A DNA stretch of 64,000 bases from assembly GCA_963920575.1 (NCBI GenBank), contig OY986963.1, forward strand, positions 1,092,896 to 1,156,895. Direction: 5' to 3'. Under the pieces are notes generated by a model that was given only the letters and a program-made list of their open reading frames with translations, had not been told where the DNA came from and made no database searches. The stretch comes from Narthecium ossifragum. Lineage: Eukaryota > Streptophyta > Magnoliopsida > Dioscoreales > Nartheciaceae. Positions within the stretch are counted from its first letter, which is position 1. The number at the start of each line of letters is the position of its first letter. Positions 32,727 through 43,257 of the stretch are shown here, in pieces. A program made the position numbers and the translations under genes.

Positions 32727-35700
32727 ATGGCCTCTGTTTCAACGCTAATTTCAAGCCTCCCACTCCACAACCACTCCAAATTATCAATCCGAAACCCCTC
32801 ATCTCTCACTAAAAGATCACCAGAACCTTCCTATCGAAGACCCATCTCAGCCCATCTCCCCTCTGATCCATCTAAGCCTGTTCGAGGTGTTGAAACTAAG
32901 GCGCCCATAATAAGGTTTCTTGGAACCAGGTCAAGATTCATGCATCCGGGTGGCGGCGATGAGTCGAGGCCATTGCTTCAGTTTCGGGCTAGTTCGACCA
33001 GCTCGGAGACCGGCAGTGTGGCATTTGGATTGCCCACTGTGAGTATTGATCTCTACCTTCATCTTTAGTACATCAGTATGTTAGTTGGAGTAAAAAAAAA
33101 AGTTTGGATTTTGAAATTTGGGTCTGTTTCAGATTGTGGGGATTCTGCATCTGGTAGTCTCCCTGGGTTTGATTCTTGCGGCGGATAAGTTTCTCAGCCG
33201 GGCTTTTGCTGCGGCGGCGATTAAGTTTCCAAGCCCACTTTTCGGGATGTTCTGTGTATTCACTGTGTTGATGGTGCTGGATGTGGTTCTTCCCTCGGCG
33301 GCGATGGCTTTGATGGATTTCTTCCAGCCGGCCAACTTGTTTATTCAGAGGTGGCTTCCATTGTTCTATGTTCCTTCCTTGGTTGTTTTGCCACTTGCAA
33401 TTAAGCAGATCCCAGCGGCTTCCGGGCTTAAGATTTGTTTCATCATAGGTATGTAGCAATTTAATTGGGTGGAACATCTGGTGGTCATATTTATCAGTTC
33501 TTGGATGTGAATATTATGTCAAGCAGCATGCTAAATCTTCACCTCCATGCATTTTTCGATATGTGAATGTGACTCAAGGTCTTCCAAAGTTGTCTAAAGA
33601 ATTATTGTAGTTAAGTTTTGCAAGTTGAGATGAATGATAGAGTTGGTGGGTAATTGCTATCAAGTTTTTCTTATCTCAGATATTTTTCTTGGCAAATGGA
33701 GGAACTTTGTGTTGATGATCATGATATTATTTGTTTGTCCTTCTTTCGACAGTCGTTGGATGGCTGGCTTCGCTCTGTGTTGCTGGTTACACAGCCATAA
33801 CTGTTCGGAGAATTGTCAAGACTGAAATGATACCTGCTGAGCCTGTGACAAAACCTTCTCCATTCTCGACTGTTGAGCTCTGGGCTTGGACGGCTGTTCT
33901 TGTTGTGACATTTATTACTGCTCTTGTAAGACCAATAGCACTTGGAACAAATGCAATGACATGCCTCCCTTTCTTACTTGCTGCTACTGTCTTGGGATAC
34001 ATGGTTGGTTCCAGGTGTGATGCTCCCCTTATCGGCACATTTTATAACTTGCATTTATTTGAAGTCTTTTCCTTCATTGTCGGCAATTGTGGTTTTCAGG
34101 TCGCCGGATAATGTGAGGAAGGTACTCCATCCTATTCTTTGTTGTGCTTTTTCTGCGGATCTTGCAGCACTAGCTTATGGGTACTTCTCCCGGTCTGGCT
34201 TCAATGCTGTTCTAGGTTTATTGCCTAATCCTGTTCCAGCATTCTGTTATTACATATGTCGGGATCCTTTAGTTCACAGTTTATGCATCTTTTATATTTA
34301 TTTTTGTTCCAGTAAAGGTGCTGTTACATATTTTTGTGATTCTTGGGAGATGAGTTTCTACTAGAGCATTTCAAAGATGCTTGTACTCAGTTATTTCTTC
34401 TGTTTTAACCATATTCCTTTCTATCATTCATTCACTATGGCATGTAGTGCAATCTCATAGCCCGTAAAACAGACTAGCATCCTTGATTATGATGTGGTGC
34501 TAATATACATACCTCAATTTGTTATTTGTAGTCAATCATATTGAATCATTCTTTATTTTCATTTATGAGGTAACCTACATCTGCGTACTTTTTGCATGAA
34601 CTGATACCGACATTGCCTGTGCCTGAACTGATGATGATCCTAGTAAGCATGGTGGACTAAGAATGCCTTTGAACTTGTTCTGCTGTATGAAGGCATACAG
34701 TTGAAAACATTGTAATAGTTTAAAAAGCATCAGCAACTCATAAATTCCAGCAGTTATTTTCAACAAGTCATCGATCGGCACATGCAATTAATATTCAATA
34801 TCTGGATATCGACTCAACAATTCATTTATGTTCCTGTCTCATACAAGTCATCCTGAATTCCTCCTCCCGTAATTAATTCAAGGTTTGTGCAGGCTACTAC
34901 CTTACTAAGGTATCATCAAATCCTGGAGCTGGCGATATTCTAATGGGCTTTTTGGGGTCTGTTATCATTTCATTTGCCTTTTCAATGTTCCAACAAAGAA
35001 AGGTAACTTCACATAAGTTTACAGTGCTGGATGCCAGATATTCTTTTCCCTGTCTCTTTTGCTTAGATCTTAGTAGAGAGTTCCATCTTCTGTTGTTTTT
35101 GCTATCTTCATATAAGTTTGAATGCTATTATTTGTAACAGCAGTTATGGATGATAATGCCAACGAGTAATCTTATGTTTGGATAAATTTGCAGCTTATAA
35201 AGAGACATGCAACTGAGATCTTCACATCAATCATCATTGCAACTACTTTCTCCCTGTATTCAACTGCAATCATAGGGCGCATTATCGGCTTGGAGCCAAT
35301 GCTAACGATATCAATCATACCGAGATGCATCACTGTGGCATTGGCCCTCAGCATTATTTCTTTCTTCGAAGGTGCTCTCTTGATACTCATCCTATAACTC
35401 TCTTTCTTTTGGATCAAAGACATGCCTTATTGGTTTTTCTACTGCACGCATGGATCGTCCTTTGTATGATACTGTTTCATGTGAAATGATGATCTTTAGA
35501 TTTCATTTTACATTGCCACATATCGCTACTTATACAACAGTTTGACTAATTCTTTCATCCCTCTCTCTCTCTCTCCCCTTGTACATGATTTTAGGCACAA
35601 ATGCATCTGTTACTGCCGCCGTGGTAGTGCTTACCGGTCTTGTTGGAGCGAATTTTGTTGAAGTAGTGATGGATAAAATCCGGTTGAATGATCCAATTGC

Positions 35701-36026
35701 TAGAGGAATAGCAACAGCTTCTAGGTATTTATCATCATTTTCTTTTCCTTTCTAGAACAGTGTATTTGTAGAATACTGAGATTATGACCTGTTTCAGTGA
35801 CTTCTTTGCTCATATATATGCTCATTGTCTCTCATCTGAGGGTTTCTAATCCTCATGTTGCTTCCTTATGATCAGTGCTCATGGCTTGGGCACAGCTGCA
35901 CTTTCAGCAAAGGAACCTGAAGCTCTTCCCTTCTGTGCGATTGCGTATGCGCTCACCGGAATATTCGGCACCCTGCTTTGCTCTGTGCCTGTAGTGAGGC
36001 AAAGCCTGCTCACCATTGTTGGTTGA
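32727..36026 (+). CDS. PLGG1: Plastidal glycolate/glycerate translocator 1
   Basis: This chloroplast inner-envelope carrier exports glycolate and imports glycerate in photorespiration; it is the plant LrgA-LrgB fusion. Eight exons: 32727-33038, 33133-33448, 33753-34014, 34100-34215, 34893-35002, 35194-35371, 35595-35724 and 35876-36026 (TGA). All are GT-AG, in phase, and give 524 residues (Arabidopsis about 512). Residues 1-100 form a Ser-rich transit peptide (MASVSTLISSLPLHNHSKLS). The LrgA-like half spans IVGILHLVVSLGLILAADKF to about residue 330 (FLLAATVLGYMVGS). The LrgB half includes YYLTKVSSNPGAGDILMGFL, RHATEIFTSIIIATTFSLYS, RCITVALALSIISFFEGTNA and, near the end, SAHGLGTAALSAKEPEALPF, the most conserved LrgB signature. 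An in-frame ATG at 32493 would add 78 residues; 32727 was chosen because it has a good context (ACCAATGGC) and gives the normal transit-peptide length. Confidence 0.94.
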
Positions 36027-36481
36027 AGAAAGATCCAATTTTTTTTTTTTTGCCTGTAATCAGTAATCACAGTCTCTGTATATATACGTTATACTAGTCT
36101 TCTCCTTGAATGAGGACTGGGGACAATGATTCAGGTACTTCTTTGGCATCCAATGCCATATTGGAAATCCTAATTGAAAAAAGAAAAAGAAAACTTTTAT
36201 TTTCCAACTCTATGGCTCTGAATTTTTCCTTTTCTTCTTGCATATAAGCAATTTTTAAAGATAAATAAGAAGACATAATGATAAAGGGCTCTATTTGATA
36301 GATGTTAGACTATAAATATATAAATTCGCCCTTCTCGTGTGAGACTCAGTCAGCTTAAGTGGTGAACTAACGACACAAATATTTTTATAATTCAATTATT
36401 TAATATTCAAGTGATTGTATGCATTTGACTCGTGAATAATCGAGTCCCCGAGACGAGGCGTATCTTTGACTCGCTGAGCCC
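36027..36481. other. 3' flank of PLGG1
   Basis: AT-rich 3' UTR and flank with no coding content. The last 180 bp (from about 36300) may already be a degraded transposon edge, since nested insertions follow, but I cannot define ends. Confidence 0.4.
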
Positions 36482-36667
36482 CGTTTGGTTCAGGGTTAAG
36501 GGGGGGGGATAACCCCACTTTATCTCTCTTATTTTTATTTTTCATCCAATATTAAAATAATGATTACGAGGTTACTACTATTCCACCTATCACATCCCTC
36601 TTTTCTTTTTCTTACCCCTTTCCTTAACCTCACTTTTTCTAACCCCATTTAACCTTATCCCCTCTTA
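36482..36667. mobile_element. Tourist-like MITE, right end missing
   Basis: The left end CCCCGTTTGGTTCAGGGTTAA matches the GTTTGGTT-type ends of Tourist elements. It is followed by GGGGGATAACCCCACTTTATC and, later, ACCCCATTTAACCTTATCCCC. The matching right terminal repeat is absent; the hAT-like sequence starts at this point. Confidence 0.5.
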
Positions 36668-37568
36668 ACAATGACGGATCCAGGATTTATATGAAGAGGG
36701 ATGACTTTAATAGAAAAAATTTACTGTAGAAGAAAATATATGAATAATTAATTAAAAAAATTCAAAATAAGTATCTTATTACATTACCATAGCTATAAAA
36801 GTAAACAATTACAATTGCTTCATCCAAGTTTTCATACTTTGATGTATTGCATAATATCTTCATTAGGAACATCGTCAAAATTTCTTTCACGATGTACAGA
36901 ATTAAACAATCAGTAAGCCACTCATCTCCCATTCGATTGCGCAACCGAGTCTTCACAACTTTTAAAGTTGAAAATGCCCTCTCAACAGTTGCCGTTGCAA
37001 CATATAAAATTAATGCCAAAGTTATAGGTCTGTAAACTAATTGGTAAACCAAATTAGTTCTTGATGCAACCATCTTCTCAACAAGACCAACAATCCCATG
37101 AAGTTTTGAAAAGGCATAAGTAGAGCGTATATGGTGAATATATGTTTCAAGCTCATTTTTAAGTACCTCAACATCTAAAGGAGAGAAATCGGCTGGATAT
37201 AACTCAGCAAGACGAAGTAATTTTTTCTTATTGAAAGCAGCAAATGAGTTTCAAACCAATCATGTTTGAATCCTCTATTCTCTTTCCAAATGACGGACTC
37301 CCAATTAAACCCATCCATCATACGATCCCAATTGAATCAAATGGGTACGATGACCATAGATTGGGTTGGTTCGGATTAGAGCGCGGATTTGAGCTGAAGG
37401 AAAAAACTGGATTGGGTGGTCTCTTTGTTGATTAGGATTCTATATATTAGGTATTAAATTATATAGGAGTGTCAAATTTAATTTGAAAGGAGGGGCAATT
37501 AAATATTATATATATATTAAATATGGTTTTTTTTTCTCAGGGGACGCATGCCCCCACCTCAACATGTG
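36668..37568 (-). mobile_element. hAT transposase relic, C-terminal dimerisation domain
   Basis: The minus strand from about 37252 to 36762 encodes NSFAAFNKKKLLRLAELYP, then ADFSPLDVEVLKNELETYI, then PITLALILYVATATVERAFS and LKVVKTRLRNRMGDEWLTDC. This is the conserved dimerisation region of plant hAT / TTF-type zinc-finger transposases, with the ATVERAFS signature intact. The N-terminal two thirds are missing. Both edges carry GGATCC words in inverted orientation (GACGGATCCAGGATTT left, CATGTGGATCCGACC right), like ends of internally deleted hAT elements. It should be inactive. Confidence 0.75.
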
Positions 37569-37587
37569 GATCCGACCCGGCCACTTT

Positions 37588-37689
37588 CCAAAGTCATGAA
37601 TGTTCGAATCCCACGCACGGGGGTTTGTTTAATCAATTAAATAACCTTTTTGAGCCAATTGGTGGTTTAATAATCAAATAAATTAAAGT
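37588..37689. mobile_element. Small A-tailed insertion flanked by a 10-bp direct repeat
   Basis: CGGCCACTTT at 37578-37587 recurs at 37690-37699. The 102 bp between contain TGTTCGAATCC, close to the tRNA-type B box GGTTCGANTCC, and end in the A-rich AAATAAATTAAAGT. This would suit a 5'-truncated tRNA-derived SINE. No A box is visible, so the assignment is weak. Confidence 0.35.
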
Positions 37690-37784
37690 CGGCCACTTTA
37701 TAATGCTTCGAATTAGTCAATATTGGAATGGAAATAAACAAATTTATGACAATCACTCTATATTGTTCCAAAGAAATACCATAA

Positions 37785-38002
37785 GGCCGGTTTGATACGG
37801 GGTTAAGGGAAAGTGAGGGTCAAGGGGAATAGGGTTAGAAAAAATAAAATTAAGGAATAAGAATAGAAAAAGGTAGAGAGAAATGAAATAATTGGAGTAG
37901 TGATAATCCCATAATCATGACTTTGATGTTTGGATAAAAAGTTTAATTAATGTAGGGATAAAGTGGGGTTATCCTTGTTTTAATCCCATACCAAACAAGC
38001 CC
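37785..38002. mobile_element. Tourist-like MITE (218 bp)
   Basis: Left end GGCCGGTTTGATACGGGGTT pairs with the right end AATCCCATACCAAACAAGCCC as imperfect inverted repeats. The interior repeats GGGGTTA/TAACCCC words and is non-coding. TAA flanks the left end and CAA-like sequence the right. The target duplication of the next element begins eight bases further on. Confidence 0.65.
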
Positions 38003-38016
38003 AAAGAGTAGTTCTA

Positions 38017-39786
38017 GGGGTGAGTCTATTCACACCATAGAATAGACTCACCACACCACAAAAAATAATTTTTATAAAAATAAAAAATAAAAATCCTAAA
38101 CTACTCTCATCATCTCCCTCCCTTCCCCTTCCCCTTTCCCCTCCATCTTCATCCCCACTCCCACTCCCGTGCCCATCGTCGCCCCCTCTACCACCTCTCC
38201 ACGTGGCCCCTCCACCACCTGTGAGGCCCGCTGGGTCTACCGGGGCGACAAGATGCCTGCGCCTGGAGGGCGGGGCTGAGTCGGGTAGCCGGGTAAGCAA
38301 TCCCACAACGCCTGGGTATGGTCCGGGGTTCGGTATAAGTATATAGTAACCCCTTAATAGACACAACGCGTTTTAAAGTCGTGATGGCAATGAACCGCAG
38401 AAAAACTCCAGTGTTAAGCGTGCTTGGGCTGGAGTAGGTTTCGGTGGGTTTATCGATCGATCGGCTGCGGTGAGCCAAAAGCGGACAATATTGTGTCGAA
38501 AGCGGACAATATTGTGTCGGGTGGGGCCCTCGGGTGGATCCTGGTCGGACTGGGAGCCCGCGGGCCGGGGCCCAGTGGAGGGCCGGGGCGTTACAGTATG
38601 GTATCAGAGCCGGTTCCCAGCCGGAAATTGTGCCAGCGAGGACGCTGGGCCTCCAAGGGGGGTGGATTGTGAGGCCTGGAGGGCGGGGCTGAGTCGGGTC
38701 GCCTGGGTATGGTCCGGGGTTCGGTATAAGTATATAGTAACCCCTTAATAGACACAACGCGTTTTAAAGCCGTGATGGCAATGAACCGCAGTGTTAAGCG
38801 TGCTTGGGCTGGAGTAGGTTTGGGAGGGGTGACCTCCCGGGAAGTCCGATCGATCGGTGGGTTTATCGATCGATCGGCTGCGGTGAGCCAAAAGCGGACA
38901 ATATTGTGTCGGGTGGGGCCCTCGGGTGGATCCTGGTCGGACCGGGAGCCCGCGGGGCGGGGCCTAGTGGAGGGCCGGGGCGTTACACCACCTCTTCACC
39001 CCGAAAGCCACCGCCGGCCACGAGAGAGAGAAGGCTAGAGAGAGGGGGGAAGAGGGAGGGCGGCCGACTGTGGGGGAGAGGAGGGCGGCCGGCTGAAGGC
39101 GAGAGAGAGAGGGAAGAGGGAGGCGGGAGAGAGAGAGAAGGCGGGAGAGAGGGGGGAAAGGGAAGGTGGCCGGGCGGCTGAAGGCGAGAGAGGAGGTCGG
39201 CCGGCCGCGGGAGAGAGAGAGAAGGCGAGAGAGGGAGGGAAAAGGGAAGGCGGCTGGCAGCGGGAGAGTGGAGGCGGGCTGGCTGCGAGAGAGAGAAGGC
39301 GAGAGAGAGGGAAGAGGGAGGCCGCAGAGAGAGAGAAGGTGAGAGAGAGGGGGGGATGCCTGCCGGCCACAGGAGAGAGAGAGGGAAGAGGGAGGCGGGA
39401 GAGAGAGGGGGGGGGGAAGAGAGGGCGGTCGGCCGACCGCGGGAGAGAGGAGGCCGGCCGGCCACGAGAGAGAGGGAAGAGGGAGGCGAGAGAGAGAGAG
39501 GGGGAAATGGAGGCGGGCCGGATGCGAGAGAGAGAGAGAGAGGGAAGAGGGAGGGAGGCTGTTGCCTCCTCAGGGAGAGGGAGCCTGCCACCGTCGCCGT
39601 TGGGAGAGAGAGGTGTCCGCAGTCGCTGTCGGGAGAGAGAGGCCGCCTCCGTCGAGAGAGACACCGTCGCCACCACCGGAAGAGAGGCTTTGGGCGAGGG
39701 GTAGTTTAGGATGTTTGCTTTTTATTTTTATAAAAGTCTATTTGTGGTGTGGTGAGTCTATTTTGTGGTGTGAAGAGACTCACCTC
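38017..39786. mobile_element. GA-rich inverted-repeat element, copy 2, interrupted by a TRIM
   Basis: The ends are GGGGTGAGTCTATTCACACC on the left and, in reverse complement, GAGGTGAGTCTCTTCACACC on the right. Both continue into AATAGACTCACCACACCACAA and an AT-rich TATAAAAATAAAAA block. The element is flanked by a perfect 7-bp duplication AGTTCTA (38010-38016 and 39787-39793), consistent with a hAT-like or Mutator-like mobiliser. The core 39000-39680 is GAGAGA/GCCGGCC-rich, like copy 1. Without the TRIM the element is about 1.0 kb. Predicted Arg/Glu/Gly or Ser/Leu/Pro frames here are low-complexity and rejected as genes. Confidence 0.8.
38220..38987 (+). mobile_element. TRIM-like miniature LTR retrotransposon
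   Basis: Two direct LTRs, 38220-38595 and 38668-38987, begin TGTGAGGCC and end GGGGCGTTACA. Between them are only 72 bp. These hold a primer-binding site (TGGTATCAGAGC, complementary to initiator tRNA-Met) just inside LTR 1 and a polypurine run (AAGGGGGGTGG) just before LTR 2. The element is flanked by the 5-bp duplication CCACC (38215-38219 and 38988-38992). It has no coding capacity, so it must have moved with proteins from another element. The LTRs differ by several indels (376 against 320 bp), including a block near 38228-38310 found only in LTR 1 and an extra CCTCCCGGG-containing block found only in LTR 2, so insertion is not very recent or the ends recombined. Confidence 0.88.
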
Positions 39787-40207
39787 AGTTCTAAAGCATT
39801 TTTTTATGAAAAATAACGAAATTACCATAATTATGGCGCGAGCAAAGGACCTTTATTGCAACCACCGGGACCGTAAAAAATATCTCGCCGGGTAGATTTT
39901 AGTAATTTCTAAAGAAATGGAGGGGTTATCTGCGAATCCCCTCTCCATGGAAAGGTCCCATCACCGTCAGCTCTCGCAGCTGGTTCTTCATGGTATTGGT
40001 GCGGTGTCCAGAAAAGGGAAGCACCAACCCACCACTCCCGTCTCCCTCCCATGAACGACTCTTCTCCTCAACGGCACTACTTGGCTCTTGCCTCTTTGCC
40101 AAAGAAGTAGTTTGGGAAACAATGGAGGGAATTGGATTCTGTGGAAAGAGTGCTTTGGAATGACATAAGGGAAGAGAGCCATCTCTCACTTGTGAGTCAG
40201 ATCATTC

Positions 40208-40262
<55 letters not shown>

Positions 40263-41186
40263 AAACAGGTTTTGCAACGTTCTTGAGTTGTTTGTTTTCT
40301 ACCAATTTGATGGATTCACTTATATTTTTGGTTTCTGATGATGGGGAGTTATTTTTTTTGGGGAGGGTTGGGTTTTGTGGGGTTTTTGGGGGGGGATTTT
40401 AGACCTTAATAAGGTGTTGTTTCCATGTGCAAGAACTGCCTTTTTCTTCTGACGGAGTGTTTTAAGCATTTTTGGGGTTCTGGGCTTTTGAGATTTCTTT
40501 GTTTTTTTTTGTTTGCCCCTTATTATCTTTTTTGTGGGAATTTTTTTGGATAAATGGATTTATCAGCCTTGAATCCAGGACCAAACTATGTATCTTGTGG
40601 GGGATTCACTAAATTAGTTCTTGATTTAGTTTCTAGGCGCTGAAAGAGTCATCTGCTATGCTTTTTTTAGGATCTTCTTGAATGCAGTGATGTATGAGTT
40701 ACTGTAGAAACTATCGGGGTTCATGCATTCATCTGCTATAATTGTGATACATATTACATTTCTTCTGTTCTTTGGAAAGCGTTTTACTTTGATCATGTTG
40801 CTGATTCTCAGTTCGATTTTCTTCTTTCTTTTGCATTTGGTAAGATACTATTCTCCAAAAGGAAAAGATTTTGGTGGTAAGGTATAATTTCCATGCGAGA
40901 AGTTTATTTATTGTAGCTATATGTGGTCTGCCAAATATGGGAATTGATGATTCAGTGGCTATTTTTATCTTCCTCTGTATGAATAGATTTGATGGATTTT
41001 GAATAATAGGTTTCTTGGACACAGTTGTGGGCGGCTGAATTTGTGTTCTTAAATCAACAGAGAAATGCATTTACTTTCTGAAGCTAGATGAGGAGTTTGA
41101 GGAGATCTTCAAAGTTTGTGGCTTTGGTTCCTTCTATGGACTGTACTGGCTGTCCATACTATCTGTAGTATATTCCATTGGGTTCG
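39787..41186. other. Upstream region of the BPC gene
   Basis: Begins with the right-hand AGTTCTA duplication of the GA-rich element. No coding exon is supported. 40211-40257 is a (TC)n run, followed by AAACAG/GTTTTG, a plausible donor of a 5'-UTR intron. 40340-40560 is G/T-rich, as in many leader introns. CAACAG near 41056-41061 is a possible acceptor before the start at 41187. The leader structure is inferred, not proven. Confidence 0.5.
40211..40257. repeat. (TC)n microsatellite, GAGA-type on the minus strand
   Basis: Forty-seven bases of uninterrupted TC dinucleotide, about 930 bp upstream of the BPC start codon and probably within its 5' leader. GA/CT runs are the known binding target of BPC proteins. 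Confidence 0.95.
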
Positions 41187-42014
41187 ATGGATGGAAAGGG
41201 CAGACTTAGTGCAAGGAACTGGGAATTCTTGGATCACACTGCACATACAAGGTCAGTCTTAAAGCCTGTCTCTGGTATTCCAGTCTCTGAAAGCAATGCT
41301 TCTGGACACCAAGCAGCATTTCTGAAGATGAGCTCATATCCTGATAGAAATCCTGCGATTGATGAATCGAACACTGATGTTCCTTCAATGGACTTCTCCT
41401 GGATTTCAAACCGAAACTACCAATCCCATGCAAAAAACATGACATCTCTGCATGTAAGTCCAGTGAATTCAGAGATGATTGATGTTCCTAATGTGGCAGT
41501 GGCTACCCCAGAGAATGCTGAGTTTAATACTAAGCCTGCTACGTCTAGAAAGAAAGCATCTTCGATGAAGAAAGCTAATCGTGTTGCTTCTAAGGCCTTA
41601 AGGCTGCAAGAATCCGAGAAACAGCCTTCTGTACCCAAAAAAAGAAAAGGAACTTCCGCATCCACTGGAAAACGCGAGAAGAAGAGCCAAGATACTATTG
41701 TTGAGGGTGCATTGCTAGATTTTTCAAGTGTACCAGCGCCAGTGTGCTCGTGTACTGGTGTCTCTCGGCAGTGCTATAGATGGGGAGCTGGCGGGTGGCA
41801 ATCATCATGTTGTACCACAACTATATCTGAATACCCTCTTCCAATGAGTTCCAGCAGGCCAGGTGCACGCTTGGCTGGAAGGAAGATGAGCATTGGTGCA
41901 TATGGGAAGCTTCTCCAGAGACTTGCTGCTGAAGGCCATGACCTATCTTTTGCTGTTGACTTGAAAAATTATTGGGCAAGGCATGGTACTAACAAGTTTG
42001 TCACGATCAGGTAA
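41187..42014 (+). CDS. BPC: BASIC PENTACYSTEINE (BBR/BPC) GAGA-binding transcription factor
   Basis: A single coding exon of 275 residues. BPC proteins are plant-specific nuclear factors that bind GA/CT repeats and help recruit Polycomb complexes to developmental genes. Residues 118-165 are Lys/Arg-rich and should hold the nuclear localisation signal. The DNA-binding domain spans about 185-275: the five cysteines at 187, 189, 196, 208 and 209 (VCSCTG, RQCYRWG, WQSSCCTTTISEYPLPM) are all present. They are followed by RPGARLAGRKMS and the family end WARHGTNKFVTIR. No long coiled coil precedes it, so it does not look like class II BPC4-6; subclass is uncertain. A TTG at 41178 is in frame upstream but the ATG at 41187 is the natural start. 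The acceptor of a leader intron probably lies just upstream. Confidence 0.93.
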   Translation: MDGKGRLSARNWEFLDHTAHTRSVLKPVSGIPVSESNASGHQAAFLKMSSYPDRNPAIDESNTDVPSMDFSWISNRNYQSHAKNMTSLHVSPVNSEMIDVPNVAVATPENAEFNTKPATSRKKASSMKKANRVASKALRLQESEKQPSVPKKRKGTSASTGKREKKSQDTIVEGALLDFSSVPAPVCSCTGVSRQCYRWGAGGWQSSCCTTTISEYPLPMSSSRPGARLAGRKMSIGAYGKLLQRLAAEGHDLSFAVDLKNYWARHGTNKFVTIR

Positions 42015-43257
42015 GTGAGAAGGCTAGCAGTGCAAATCCTGTATTTCTGGTATAAATGTAATCCTGCTTGAACCAGAGCTATTATTTGATATGAGATATT
42101 CGTGCAACTATGTGTATGGATGTTGCGTTTTAAATCAGAGGGTACCTTGATGTTTTGAGATTAATTAATAATGACTCAAGCTTGTAGCGGTCTTTTGTCT
42201 AACCTATCCAAATGAGCTGTATCATGCTTGCATAGATGGCACCAGATTTCTACAATTGCTGCTATTTGATCGCATTCAAGAAAGCAAAATCCATTCCTAT
42301 GTCTAAGTTTACGTAAGTCTAAAGGTCGGTGCTGATTTCAAATCTGGATGAACTTTTGGTTTTGCAAATCTGAACTGAAAAAGATTGGCACAGACAGGGA
42401 AGAAATCTAGCCCTTCCTTGGCTCTTGCATTTGTAGGGAAAGTCTTTCATGTAGGTTGAAGTAACATATGCATGACTTTAATTCACTTTGTTATAATTCT
42501 TGTCAATTTGCTGTCCTCTGCTTCCAATGATGACATCAACGGCGTATTTCTTGATGACTTCTGTGATGACAATGAGCTTATGTTGTGGCTGATCTTTCTG
42601 TTTTCACATCTTCTGCTGTTGCTTCTCTCTTCTGCTCAATCTCTGTTGTTGCTTATCAGGAACTTCTTGTTTCTATCAGGTTTCAGAAACATTCAGGATT
42701 GTAGGCAAACTTTTATCGCCTCTAGGAGACTTTCTTTTTCTTTTTCTTTCTCTCTCTTTTTTTTTGGATAAACACCTCCAGGAGAGATTTTTTCTCCAAC
42801 GACAGATGTTTGGTTGCAAGTTTCTGTAATTTAACTGCATAAGATCTGGAAAGCCAAAACAAATCAGCAGGCCTGTCTGGGCGTGCACAACTTTGCATTG
42901 GATCAAATGAAAGCCAACAAAAACAGAAAGATAAGCCATCAAATCTTTTTGATAGTGATCAAAGGAAAATTTTTGCCCATAACAATCACTAATTAGTTGA
43001 AAGGAAACAAACCCATTTCATATACTGGCGAAGGCATGTGGTACTTGTCTACAGAATGATACAACTCTCATATCGATTGGGGTACAGATCTCCCATTACA
43101 TGTAATCTGATAAGTATTTACCAAACTTCTCCCCTGTTCTTATTACCTCAAATCTCAAGTGAACTACATGAATAAGAGAATGTAGCCTCACCTCAGGAAA
43201 GACTAAGACATGGAGAAGCTGAAGAAGAAAACTAAGCTTGATCCTGTGAATGCAGAC
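42015..43257. other. Convergent intergenic region between BPC and PRK
   Basis: Holds the two 3' UTRs. 42725-42760 is a CT/TTTCT-rich tract. No further exon, RNA gene or transposon end is seen. Confidence 0.55.

Noticed and set aside
37600..37640. A tRNA gene, because of the TGTTCGAATCC word
   Set aside because: No A box, anticodon stem or acceptor stem can be formed around it.
38983..39709. Open frames of 110-215 codons on both strands
   Set aside because: Same low-complexity GAGAGA core in the second element copy.
41178..41186. Extension of BPC by three residues to 41178
   Set aside because: It would start with TTG; the ATG at 41187 is normal.
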